From Ligula intestinalis (Eukaryota; Platyhelminthes; Cestoda; Diphyllobothriidea; Diphyllobothriidae), in the NCBI GenBank assembly GCA_036362985.1, contig JAYGXS010000002.1:16328664-16392663 (forward strand): a stretch of 64,000 nt of DNA, written 5' to 3'. Positions 52,860 through 64,000 of the stretch are shown here, piece by piece (within the stretch, counting starts at the first letter, position 1; every line of letters starts with the position of its first letter). A program made the translations under genes and the position numbers. A model generated the notes under the pieces. The model searched no databases and had not been told where the DNA came from. It saw only the letters and a program-made list of their open reading frames with translations.

Positions 52860-55800
52860 ACCTTTGATCCTTCCGGTTTCCTTTTGCTTTGTCAAATCCA
52901 TTTCGTCATAGCATCCTAGTCACCAGTTGTTGGTCTGATGGGTTTATGCTGTGAGCTTCTGAGCAAAGCGGAACTTACTTGTACCCTTTACCAGATCGGC
53001 GGAACACATAACTCCTTATCTAAGTTAATTATTAGACATTTATAGCAGGAGCTGTTATCGAAATTGATGCCGTTCCTCGGAATATGCTGGACACAGGCTG
53101 ATGATCATTGCGGTCACTTGCGTAGATTACAATGAAGTCGACCTCAACGCTGACGTATTATTTTAAATAGGTTTCAACACAGGTTACCCTGAAATAGTGC
53201 ACGAACTTAGTAGGTTGATTGCTGAGCAAGCTGGATCGTCTTTGCAAATAATATTTTAAATTCATAAATAATTTACCTTGTGTGTAGATTATTATTTTAC
53301 GCAAGATACAATTCTCATATAAAAGGTCCCATTTGGGCAAATACTGATTATTACCAGGCCTAATTTTGGATTTTTGGATAGTAGACCACTAGAAGAATAT
53401 ATGCGTATCGTCAGCATTGTACGCTTTTAAACAGGGTAGTGTCAAAATATCCTATTTCAATTAGAAACTTTTAAAAATGAATTATTTTCCTTCTTGAAAA
53501 CAGCCTAAATTAAATGCTTTGTTAATACGATTTTGTACATGCGAGTGGCGATCTTTAGTGCCCCTCTACATAATAGGACATCTGTAATTTTTACCGGAAG
53601 CTTAAGCCTTTCTTAGTGAAAAATCAGTGCTGCTATTGTTGCTTAGTACATTGTGAGCACTACTGCAATACGCTCAGCCAGACATTTTTTGCCTACAAGC
53701 GTAATTTGGAGTTCTTTTAGTAGTTCTTTATTTATAGCGGAAGTGTAGGCAGCGTATATGTCGGAGTGACTCTATTGATTTAATATAGAAATGAACAGAG
53801 AACTCGACAATGACTCTGAATTATCCGCGAGATAGGAACGCGCGTTTTTATTCCACAACTGAGGAAGAAAACGTTATTTCCAGTTTTCTATTCTATTCTA
53901 TTTAAAGTGGAAACAGTTGTTCGAATCGTGGCAGGAAAGCCTCGAACAGACTGAACGTATGGCCTTTCAAAATACTTTCACGTATTGTCAGGGCATGCGT
54001 GTGGTCGGTTAAAGGAAGATACATGTCGTTAGGCATTTGAGACCGACCAGTTTGTTTGCGTTGTTAGGAAAATGTTGCTGAGAAAAGTCCTAGAGTTTCT
54101 CTCTCCAGCAGCCGAAAACACAGGCGACGCAGCCAACGCACCAATCAAAATCCCCTCAAAATCCGTCTCTGCGTTCGTGCTCACGCCCATGTGGGACGAT
54201 TTACCTTAGCGAATCTACAAACTGATGATTAGAAGGGCGACAGCAGACTGGCATGGCCACGTACACGCCCTTATTTCCTTGAGAGTAAAATATTTAAGGT
54301 TTTGGTTAACCTAAGAATCAAGTATCATTTCATATAAAAGAAAGTAACTGCACAACTGGCTTTCCCACCACTATTTCGCTCCCTTCTTGAAGTTATCATA
54401 ACCTTCATCTTGTTATGGTTGATACAACTGATGGAGGAACAAATGCGGTTTGATAAAGAAGTAAAAGGAGAAAAAAACAGGGAAGTAAGTTAAACATTCA
54501 GATTTATTTCCTGCTCAAGTGCTAAGACAAAAGAGAAATGCTTACCATTGCAAGTAACGCCTTAAATTTGTCGTCTGTTCTCTTATAGTGATTTTATGAT
54601 AGGCTTACCTAGCAAAACATCTACGTAGAGTTTTATACCCAATGGTTTTTCTCATTCAATTTTAATAAGGCCTCTTCAGTATGGCTTTTCCAGGCTGAAT
54701 TTGAGTGAGAACGTTTGATCGACTTTGTGAACTTTAGAGACGAAAGAGAAAAAAACCATGAATATGGGCAAAACTATTCAAAATTTCAAAAGCTCTAAAT
54801 TTCGGATGAGATTTAGCTTTATCAGAACCATCGATCATAGGTTTAAAAAACGGCATACTGCAGCTTTTGTTGATAGATTTTAATAAAGAAACCTTAAAAA
54901 TAAATTTTAATGAGGTATTTTTAGGCTGTCGTAGTAGATCTTTATCGGAAACCACATATTTTTTGTTCCATTTCAATTTCCAACAATTTTCGTCTGAAGC
55001 CAATTTAATTCTGAAAAATTTATTCAATCAAAAACAATTTACGTTCAGGCCCAGTGCTTCTTATGCAGTTTGACGTCAGATTTTTTCAACGGCCACTGAA
55101 GTTTAAAGACTTTTTTGCATCACCTAAACAACTCAAAAAGTCGTAGTCGGAACGTAGTCAAAAATAATGGGACATTCTTTCAGTCATCAACCAGGCTGGC
55201 CGGAACTGGTTCTACTGCCATAGCAGACAACCGAATAACTTATCGAAAGTGTTATTAAGGACGGAGAACGTTACTAAATTGCTTAAGGTAACAAAATGTT
55301 CCATGAGCTGAAGCCAGACCAAACACAACTAGTCGTTTGATGTTGATATTATAATCATTCTGTTTTTTCGAAAAAAGGCAGGATTATGGGTAAAGCAAAA
55401 AATGCGACGCCTGAAAATAACTGAGCAGATGTAGATGCGATGGCTATGGCAAAAACATTGTCCACTTGGCTTTGCAGATTCCAGATGCTGACGGCTTTGA
55501 AGATGGCTGCAAGCCGAAAGCAGAAACACCAGACAAATAAAGTCCCAGCCCATTGATGGCGTCAACCACTTCTCAATGCAGGATTTCGTAATTTTGAGAT
55601 GAGACCGAGGCGTAGCTTCATAATAATATAAGAGGTCTTCGTTTATCCTGCCATTAACACAAGCTTTTGAGAAATTTGTTATCTGTCTCTCAAAACATTT
55701 TAGGTGGAATTAAAATGACCATTTTTTATGGTTCAGTGGTCTGTCAAGACTCACACTGTTGCAAAATGACTTAGCACATCTTTAAATTGTATCGTTGTTG

Positions 55801-57490
55801 TATAATCATATTTTCCACTTTTACGCAGTAAAGTTGCCTTAATAGGTTGTTTTAAAACAAATTTCAACATCCATACTTAAGAAATTTAGGATAACAGATA
55901 GTATAAGCTAAAGAAAGCGCCAAATATGATTTTGAAAGTATTAATTGTATCATCATTAAGTAGGGAAACTAAATAGATATCACAGAAAACACTTTTGTAC
56001 AAATAAACTGAGGATTTTATAGTGCCTTCTTTAAACATTTAACGGCGGGTATTTGACACTTTAAAGTTAAATCAACTATCATAATTTCACGAGTACAAAT
56101 AATGTGATATTAACAGATGTATACGTTTTCAGGTGCCAATAATAAAAAAGCAGCTTCTGGAGAGATCAGAGAACTCGTTGGAGATTGAGTACGTTTCGCA
56201 CAATGTATTTTTATTTTATTTGGAAAATGGCACAGTATATCTGACGCCTGGCAAAAATTGCTCATAATTTACTTATCAAGACTGTCATATGCAAACATAG
56301 GTTCAATTTAACTGCTTCATATAGTCAAATATGCTTTATGAATCCTGCTCAGGCTCTAACTAAATACCGAAGATTTCAAATGAAATAAAAATCTAAAGGC
56401 TAAATAAACATTCTTTGTAATGCGGTTTTAAGAAAAACATTGATAAGAGTAAACATATAAATATTTCATTTGGTTTTCAATGGCTGAAAATAAAAAAAGG
56501 CTTAATAATACAAAATGCGGAATCATAGGAAGAATAATGAAAAGCATATGCTATAATATTGAGTTCTTGTTCATCGTTTGAAAATGCTCTCGACAAATTT
56601 ATTCTTTTATTAATTTTTGTCATGTGCTTAATCTCATCGACTACACAAATTGACGTTTAAGTAGTGAGATTAGCTTGGACCAAAACAAACATTAACATTT
56701 TTATGGTAGAATATCCAAAATCTGCATAAAAGTGTAGCGGGGAGTAGCGCAAAGTGGATAGTACTGGAATATGAAATAGTTCCTTCTTTTAGGAGTGTTT
56801 TTTTCAACAAAATCTACGCTTCAATCAAAATATTTTATTTTAAACAAAGAGCAAGTGCATATACACACATTGGCAGCATGAACGTTTCTCCTTTAATTTG
56901 TAAATATGAAGGCAAAGGCAGTTGACAAAAATCACTGGCATGGGTTTCCTGTTATAACTATTTGTCCAATGGAAATGCAGGAGAAAACCACAAGGCTCTG
57001 AAATAAAAACAAGTTTTTTAGCGTAACAACAGCAATATCTTTACTAGACTTGGCTGTGCGCGTTCTTAGTTGATTACACCGATCCATCTCTTCAAATATG
57101 TGCATTCTTCACGCGAATATCAAAAGCGAAGCTAACTTAAATACGTGCATTTTTTCCATTATCAACTGGGATTGCGGATAACAACCAGCCTTAACAAATT
57201 TGGCAGTTTTAATATGAGAATTGTTGATGGATGTTAGTACTAGTTAACCCAACGAACAATTCAGAGGGAATTAGAACCAATATTTGCCTACCTCACATGA
57301 CAAAAAATAATACGTTTTAAAATGGTACAGATTTGGTCGTACCACAGATACCCACAGCTATGCAATATTCAGAGACATGATGTGTTTCATCGTGGTATTT
57401 CCAATAGCACAATCCATCCCTTTCAGTTTATGCCCTCTTGATAAAATATGTTTACGGAAGTTTATGTGAGCCAGCCATGCCCCGGTCATG
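52860..57490. other. No supported gene
   Basis: Long AT-rich stretch; frames up to 97 codons (54734-55027, minus) without motifs. No repeats shared with the rest of the window were seen. Confidence 0.3.
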
Positions 57491-57494
57491 GTTC

Positions 57495-57875
57495 TTAAAG
57501 GCTAATAGCTGAATATCTTTTTGGAAAATTATTAAAATGGGCAGTTTTTAATTTATAATATAAACGTAAGCGACAAAATTTGAGCAGAGTTATTGACAAA
57601 GCCGTAAAAATCTGCTTAAACTTTTGATATTTAGTAAATTTTTGGGTTATTTTTGTCAGTATTCTTTTCAATGACCACACATGGACAAGTTTCCATATCT
57701 GACCAAGCTTCATGAGGTCTCTATGAATCAAAAGGAAATAAACAAATAAAATATTAATTTCCTCTTGATCGTTAACTCCAAAGACTAATGGGTTTATAGA
57801 CATGAGTTTAGGCGTATTGCAGAAAAATGACAATTTGACAGTGACGCTATTACTGGCTGGGACATTAGACGGCAA
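57495..57875 (-). CDS. Hypothetical ORF, 126 codons, doubtful
   Basis: Longest unassigned frame in the AT-rich right half. It begins MPSNVPASNSVTVKLSFF and contains two mildly hydrophobic stretches (INILFVYFLLI and FTALSITLLKF). No domain recognised, no repeat association, no visible splice structure. It may be chance. Confidence 0.12.
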   Translation of the reverse strand: MPSNVPASNSVTVKLSFFCNTPKLMSINPLVFGVNDQEEINILFVYFLLIHRDLMKLGQIWKLVHVWSLKRILTKITQKFTKYQKFKQIFTALSITLLKFCRLRLYYKLKTAHFNNFPKRYSAISL

Positions 57876-58224
57876 AACGCCTCACACCAGCCTTACTGCC
57901 AGTGCTTAGCGTTTTCAATCGAGCCATTTCTTTTCTGTGTTTTTAAACAAGTTCCTAACTATTCTAAACTGCAAGGTGCCTTTCAATCAGTTTGCATGCA
58001 CGCCCAGCCAATGGGTGACAACTTGCATATGACCTATTTTTAGCTCTGAGGGCTTAACTCAAAAACACTTCCAAAATTAAGAATGCAGTCTACGCCACCC
58101 AAGAAGAATCTCTTATTCATTGGTCATTGATGTGAACTTGGCCTGGACGGCCGTTTAACTTATGACGGGAAAATTGACGGAGACGCCCAACTAGCGGTTT
58201 AATCTCACATAAAAAATGCCTCAT

Positions 58225-58255
58225 TCGCGGAAGGAGTTCAAACCCCGTATTTGAG
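58225..58255 (+). other. Isolated box B-like sequence
   Basis: GGAGTTCAAACCCCG at 58232-58247 resembles a Pol III box B. An A box at a fitting distance is not clear (TTTAACTTATGACGGG lies about 75 bases upstream). Possibly a SINE remnant. Confidence 0.2.
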
Positions 58256-58940
58256 AGACCTAGTCATTAATTAGCCTTGGAATTAAAAGGCCAGCGATGC
58301 TTTTGAGTTAAGGTGTGCCTAACTGTCTAAATTACATCAGTTTTTTTACATCGAAATTGGTGATGCATTTTTCTATCGTCGTAACCACATTGAAGAAGAA
58401 ACGTATTTCTTCTGACAGTAATGTATGCAAGCAGTTGATAAGGAGGCAAGTTTCGCATATTAAGTGGGTTAGATTTAGTGAATCGTAAAGCAATTAGAGA
58501 AAGGTTAATAAAATTAATATAATGAGAAGCAGTCACGCAATTATTCGTTTTGTTAAATAATTTGTAGGCGTGAAATATATTCTTACATACCTAACCCATT
58601 TATATACCATAAAGTTGTGGCTGAGTCCAACCTTACTGCGTATGTACTCCACCGGAACATGCAACGTCAACTAAAAAACTAGAACTAAAATTACAGTACA
58701 AGAAGAGCTCAATAATCCTTTTAAAGGTGGCAGATTAAGCCAGGTTTCAAAAAATATTCCGAAATGATGCTTTCTATGGGCTTGGTCTTTCGCAATAGCT
58801 TACTGGTCATCAGATGAGCAGCTATCCTGCTTTCCTTGCAAATTACATTAAAATGTTTTAACTTAGGAAAATTTAGTAATAGTTGTCAGAACTAATGCGC
58901 AAAACTAATAAACCGAATTTAAAGTAACCTTTCCCAGGTG

Positions 58941-59016
58941 CAAATTTAAAGATGGCAAAAACAGCAAGATTTATTGGATCCATGACATTTCGAGACGGCT
59001 CTTCAATTGCTGCCCC
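58941..59016 (-). mobile_element. PLE-like module (inverted pair, left)
   Basis: Minus strand: GGGGCAGCAATTGAAGAGCC, GTCTCGAAATGTCATGGATC, CAATAAATCTTGCTGTTTTT, GCCATCTTTAAATTTG. The core GAAGAGCCGTCTCGAAA is close to CTGATGAGCTGTCTCGAAA at 38.77 kb. Its inverted partner is at 59315-59384. Confidence 0.6.
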
Positions 59017-59314
59017 TGATTGCGTAATGTGAATCGCGTAAGAAAAAATGCAAACTGCCTTCATACAGAAAAATCGATACAAATAACAAGGTCATACGAA
59101 ATGGCAGAAGCTAATCAATAACATAAGAAAGTTAAAACACTATGGGCAGTAGAAAACGGGGCAAGACGTCTAAGATAAAAAGTTGAGAGGGGAATGCGTA
59201 AACAGGGAGCCAATGTTACCGCGGCAGAGTTAGGTTCACTAAATGCTCCAGCTTTATGCATAGGTCGGGTTTGAGCCGCTGTATGAAGGCTGCCTCCAGG
59301 TAGCGTATGATAGG

Positions 59315-59384
59315 CAGCAATTTAAGAGCTCTCTCAAAATGTTATGGATCTTGTCATTTTTGCCATCTTTAAATTATCTGAAGT
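59315..59384 (+). mobile_element. PLE-like module (inverted pair, right)
   Basis: GGCAGCAATTTAAGAGCTCT, CTCAAAATGTTATGGATCTT, GTCATTTTTGCCATCTTTAA: the reverse complement of 59016-58941 with substitutions and a 9-base deletion. The ~300 bp between the arms has no recognised coding sequence. Confidence 0.6.
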
Positions 59385-59389
59385 TAAGT

Positions 59390-60450
59390 TACGCGTTGCC
59401 TTAAAGATGAAATTGTTGAATTGGCTTGCTCCTTAACTTGCTCATAAGATATCCAAGCAGTGTATCGCGTATTTCCCTCAAGCAAATATATGCCTCTGCA
59501 GAAAGTTTCATGGGTCTTGTAGAATATCGCAATATGCACACGTCAATGTAGGAATAGGAGCGACGTCGAGACGACATGCATGAATAATCACAGAAATTCC
59601 TTCAATGTATTCAAACAATATATCTATTAGCAAACTGAAATAACTTGCATTTGCAGGTTAAAAGGTATAAACGCTTAACCGTCTATATAGTGAGCTATAG
59701 GGCTTTCTGTGCGTGTTCATAGGAATTTTCATTAAATATGCATGAATGCTGAAAATAAATGGAAAATAAACTTAAGCTGCCAAACTCTAATTTACATCAT
59801 TGGCCATTCAATTGAAAGTTGGGATTACAGCATGAGAAGGTGATTGCTGATCACTCTTATGGCCTTACATGATGAAATGCTTTATTTTAAAATTCGTGGA
59901 AATTTTCTGCTTTTCCACGCATATCGTTAACCTTGCAATTTCTTATCCGTTGGCTTTACACTAGATATTTCTAGGCAGACAGGAAGTTTAGAATGTTCGA
60001 TAAAGTTTAACTATAGAGTTAAAAGGAGGTAAAGACCTTCTCAGTTCTTAGAACATACATTGAATTAGGTCATCTGGTTTCATACTTGTTTGTGAGGGCA
60101 AGGGTTTTCGTCCATTCATTTTAATATTTAAAGATGCTGAATCTTGTACAACCAAAATATAAAGTGAATATTATTTTTGTCTAGTTAATGTACTTATTTG
60201 AATCAAAATATGCCACATGGTGGTTTATGAAAGAACGGGGAAATGTGGAACAGGCTAAAAGGTACAGAATTTGTTTTAGAAAAATCCCAACTTATACCTT
60301 AGCCACAAGTGTCAATACGAGGTAGGCAGATATTCTTGATTGATGAACGTTCCCCTAACCGTTAACGAAACCCGTATGTCGCACACTGTCTTTGGCCTCG
60401 ACAGACGCACTTACAGCCGGAATAATGGGTAGTTAGCAGATAGTTCTGCC
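59390..60450. other. No supported feature
   Basis: AT-rich, with no open frame above 60 codons. Nothing repeated was noticed. Confidence 0.3.
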
Positions 60451-60451
60451 T

Positions 60452-60606
60452 ACAAAGACAAGGAAGACTGGAATGGCCATTTGTGGCATATAACCGTCGT
60501 CAGCCAGTCATACACGGACCCAAGCGGTGTCTCACCCGAGCCTCGAACTCGCATCCTTTTTGATCAGATGCAAACACCGTAACCATTGAGCTACCAATTC
60601 GTTGTC
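60452..60606 (-). mobile_element. tRNA-derived SINE
   Basis: Minus strand: box A TAGCTCAATGG (60583-60593) and box B GAGTTCGAGGCTC (60538-60550). Between them GCATC...GATGC makes a five-pair anticodon-like stem, and CGAG-TTCGAGG-CTCG makes a T-arm with a seven-base loop. Downstream is a body GTATGACTGGCTGACGACGG, TTATATGCC, AAATGGCCATTCCAGTCTTC, CTTGTCTTTG, shared with 52757-52845 and 62428-62517. A Pol III internal promoter with a repeated tail is the definition of a tRNA-type SINE. The anticodon loop is 11 bases, so it is not a functional tRNA. Confidence 0.72.
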
Positions 60607-60619
60607 TCACCGGTTTAGA

Positions 60620-62420
60620 TCAGGGGAGATCGAGACTCGTTGCTGACTCGTTGACCGCTTACGAAACTCATCGGTCATGGGACTCGACAGAGGCTCTGAC
60701 AGCCGTAACAGTTGGTAGTGGGAGAGGGCCAGCAGAAACACTATGAAGTTTTATTTGTGTTTCTCAGTCATAAGTACTTTCCGAAATATAATTACTGACA
60801 ACATTTTATGGTGGAGGTTTGCAGGTCGAAAACTGACACAGTTTGAACAATGAAATGCCCCCAACATTAAACTGCGGGCTAGACAAGAAAATAAATGCAA
60901 AAATGAGAATTAAAATTACAGTAGATATTCCCTCACGCTTTCGATATACGTCCATTAGGTTAAATCTCATATTTCGATCACTACACACTACAGACCAGTT
61001 TTATAATAATCATCAAGTGGCTTACTTAAACCAGCTGATGAGTGGACTAGAGAATGTTGTGCCTTACCTCTTGTAGAAATGTTTTAGCACATTGAGGCTG
61101 AATAGAGACACTAAACAGTAAATTATAAGAACAAACGGTTACATGCTACTAACATATTTGACATGATATTGGGACATTTGATAACTTTCGGATAAAGCTG
61201 GACTTCTGAAATAAATGCAGGTGAAATTAATCATAAAACTTTAAGCTAACTTGCAGTATTAAGGTTTGTTTGGCCTTAATAGTAACACTCACCCTATAAC
61301 AATTATTTTTAGTAAAGTTGTTGGGTGAACTTTTTCTCAGATTATAAACCAAGACGGAGCTGACCACTCAAACCTTAACAAAAACAATTACTTCTGCAGT
61401 TTTTCGTCCCATGTTACAATTCTAACGAAAGATCCTCTTTTGAGCAGATTCCCGCCCTGAGCCTTTCATAATATTATTTTTTCTACGATAAAGTGAGGTT
61501 ATTGAACTTTCAACCGGTCTCTTGATAGGTAGAGATTAAGCTTACTTTGCATTCATTTACTTTAAACAACTGTTAAATTATATCGCGTTAATGCAGAAAA
61601 CAGATTGAAATACGACATGCAAGTAAATCTGGAATTTGCACATTATTCACGCGCGAAGCATGACGAATGGAGAAAGCTAAAAAGATGACACAGAGTCTAA
61701 AAAATTCTTAACGCGAAGCGGAAAATAGAGTTCACCACTAAATAAATATGTTCAAGTGCACGACTTAAGCGGTTCGACAGCGCGAGTCTATGTCTAGACA
61801 CATTTAAGAAATGCAGCATGTCCGCTGTGAACTTAACTTACTACATGGTGTTAGAGGTTTGCGCGTGCATATTTATATGAGCCCTAGCGATTCATGTCAA
61901 ATTTGTTTTTACTAGTGAAGGAGAATTGCCACCAAGGATACGGACGATTAAAACGTTATTTCCTGTATAGCTTTTGTTATTTGGTTTTAAACTTTAACTT
62001 GAGGTCAGTTAGTCATTAGGACTTAACTTTTGATATTTCAAAGAACGCTGGTTGAGCCACCTCTTATCGTACACGTCCCAAGCTGTTACAGTATTGGAAA
62101 TGCTAAAGTTCCCAATGTTATCACTATTTGAGACTGAAAATACTTTCTACAATGATGAAGAAATTCCAAGAATTAATGAAGGAAGTTCCGCTTTGATTAA
62201 TCGACTTCGCAAAACTAACCTCTCTTGTGCAAGATAACATAGTTCCATCAATATAAGAAAGCTGTAGTGAAAAAATGCAACTATCATTGTAGGTTTAAGC
62301 TCAAATATATTTGAAAGTTGAGGAAGTTGATGCAGCAACGTGATGTCCATTTGCTGCTTTCTGACACACGTTCACTCATCTTTGGCAAGGCAGCTGGATA
62401 CAATGATGCTTTATGTTGAA
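60620..62420. other. No supported feature
   Basis: AT-rich; the longest frame (60843-61076, 77 codons) has no motif. Confidence 0.3.
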
Positions 62421-62427
62421 TAGGAGC

Positions 62428-62517
62428 AGGCAAAGACAAGGCAGACTGAAATGACCGTTTTTGCCTTATTGGGCCTCATCAGGCAGTCATACCCAATCAC
62501 AGATGTGGATCACTGGA
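62428..62517 (-). repeat. SINE body, third copy
   Basis: Minus strand: GATTGGGTATGACTGCCTGA, TGAGGCCCAATAAGGC, AAAACGGTCATTTCAGTCTG, CCTTGTCTTTGCCTGC. It matches the 60.5-kb SINE body. The tRNA-like head is absent or too decayed to see. Confidence 0.6.
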
Positions 62518-62646
62518 GGTGCTTAATCGTATGTCTCTTTATTTTAATACTGTAGCAGATGGTAAAATTTCAGTCAAAATTAATGAACACACATTCGAGG
62601 ACACGAAATACTTTCCAAATGAATGAGAAGGTTCGCGATCCAGGTA

Positions 62647-62895
62647 TTTGCATGGATGACGAAGAAGGCGTGTCGAAAACCAGATCAATTGATTGATTGT
62701 TCTGAGCTTTAGAAATCTTGCAGGAGTCCATCTTCAGAGATGAGAAAGCAAACAAAAAGAGGGCGTATGTTCACTGTATTTACCCTTTTTTTGGTTGCGT
62801 GTACATCTCTGAAGATGGATTCCTGTAAAAGTTCGAAAGTTGAGAACAATAAATCAATTGATCTGGTGCTCGACACGCCTTCTTCATCGTCCAAA
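62647..62895. mobile_element. Minimal PLE palindrome: two head-to-head pLTRs
   Basis: Left arm 62647-62745 and right arm 62808-62895 are inverted copies: GAAGAAGGCGTGTCGA / TCGACACGCCTTCTTC, CCAGATCAATTGATTGATTG / CAATAAATCAATTGATCTGG, and the hammerhead-like part CTCTGAAGATGGA(C/T)TCCTG. The 62-bp spacer holds no gene. GAAA is intact in the right arm; the left has CTAAAGC. Confidence 0.85.
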
Positions 62896-62899
62896 AAAA

Positions 62900-64000
62900 C
62901 TTTCTGTTGGCGTTTGTATGTTCGCTGATTGCTGTTGAAATGGCAGTATGTGGTTAATAGACTGGTAAAGTTGGAAAGGAGGTTCAATAAGCTGGCCCTT
63001 AATGTGCCAGTCCACGAATAGCTTTTGCACTTACTCGCATTCTGTTTAATAAGTTAAGAACGTATGGGTGAAAGCAGCAAGTCAGTCGATTTTGATGTTT
63101 TCTGTGTCATCCGACTAGCGTAAGGTAGGTTGCCAAACTCATGCAATCCTATGATTTTATCAGGTAACTCCCTCTTACTCAAACGCAGCCCAAGCTGTGG
63201 CCCCCAAAGTCTTATAGCAATAAATTTACGATCGTTCTTCACAACAGGGCATATTATGATTTATGAAGGAATATGACGTTTTATAGAAACACCAGCTTTT
63301 TAACAAAGTGGAAAATTCCGAAAAAGTGGAAATCGGGCGTACTAGGTAAACTTCAGTTTTACATGTAGAGGAAGCCCGTTCATGCAAAACCAATGAGTAA
63401 ATAGAGCAGCGTAGGTAAAAGTACGTTGGAAAATAATCGTTTTATCAAATTTTCGAATAAATATGCTTCCATATTACGTGCATTATAGTGTATAGGTGTT
63501 ACCGAAGAACCTAAATTTCGAGTATGTATTCTAACACGTTTTCACGAGAACTGCTAGTTGTTTCTTTCGTTTATGCATCGCTTGACTTATGTTAGACTAA
63601 GGTTACCACGTTTTTGCTTGATATGCCCCATTGGGAGATCAGAGGAGTAATATATTGCTGAAGCGCACTTGCGGACATGCCTGTCAGTGACTAAAAAATT
63701 TAATTAGAATTTTCGAAAACAATTGCAAACGTACAATTTTTGTGCATTACGAGGATTTGCCTTCCGCTATATTTTTTATAATTATTTCGATATCACTATT
63801 TCGAATAGATTCAGATCTTCCATGAAATTCTAATAAAGACTTTACAATTTGAACCGGCTTTAGTCAATTGACCATCAATAATGAGTATATTTTATGTGCT
63901 TATCAAAACCTTCAAAATAAGATAAATCTTAAAAGCTTTTACATATATAACCAGCTTTTAAACATTTTTTCTCATGCAGCTGTCTTTGTGTGTCATAGAT
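62900..64000. other. No supported feature
   Basis: AT-rich to the end of the window; frames of about 60 codons only. Confidence 0.3.

Overview
The window looks like a gene-poor, repeat-saturated stretch of a metazoan nuclear genome, most probably a flatworm and plausibly a diphyllobothriid-type tapeworm. That is an inference from the kinds of Penelope-like element, GIY-YIG tails and mariner relics I recognise; no single-copy marker proves it. There is no bacterial gene organisation, no operon, no rRNA and no intact tRNA. Two assembly gaps are present (28503-28512, 10 N; 50852-51251, 400 N). I could not support any host protein gene. The best candidate for an unknown gene is a 106-codon ORF with a signal-like N terminus at 43940-44260.

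Layout. 1-2025: a diverged direct duplication of about 0.77 kb, CA/CCA microsatellites and a retroposon-like tail ending in (GA)n. 2042-4146: two Helitron 3' ends on the minus strand, one still carrying a frameshifted PIF1-like helicase C terminus. 4283-5045 and 12193-12680: two copies of an unnamed dispersed repeat. 5150-5472: Penelope-like element (PLE) C terminus. 5943-6976 and 7532-8497: two long-TIR foldback elements. 8657-9230, 11237-11819, 26689-27228 and 31296-32247: four copies of a ~575 bp MITE with 8-bp target duplications. 12800-12965: degenerate telomere-like (CCTAAC) sequence, followed by a PLE fragment (13323-14250) and a PLE relic bounded by ~360 bp inverted repeats (14334-15392). 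16455-18265: gypsy-type integrase tail with flanking repeated blocks. 18648-19050 and 22298-23246: two deleted mariner-like elements. 27765-28800: telomere-like DNA split by two PLE inverted terminal pairs. 30240-30720, 34683-34790, 38763-39290, 48020-48105, 52608-52740, 58941-59384 and 62647-62895: more PLE termini. 48706-51330: the best preserved PLE, with most of an RT plus GIY-YIG reading frame. 60452-60606: a tRNA-like SINE with related bodies at 52757 and 62428.

The unifying observation is the PLE family. At least fourteen loci carry its terminal module (pLTR), and at seven of them two copies lie head to head as inverted repeats, from a ~250 bp palindrome to a 2.6 kb element. Several modules keep the CUGAUGA...GAAA core of a hammerhead ribozyme, usually degenerate. 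Both assembly gaps fall inside such inverted pairs. Inverted pLTRs and hammerheads are known features of PLEs. The local density, the minimal palindromes without coding sequence, and the insertion into telomere-like DNA are what deserve a second look.
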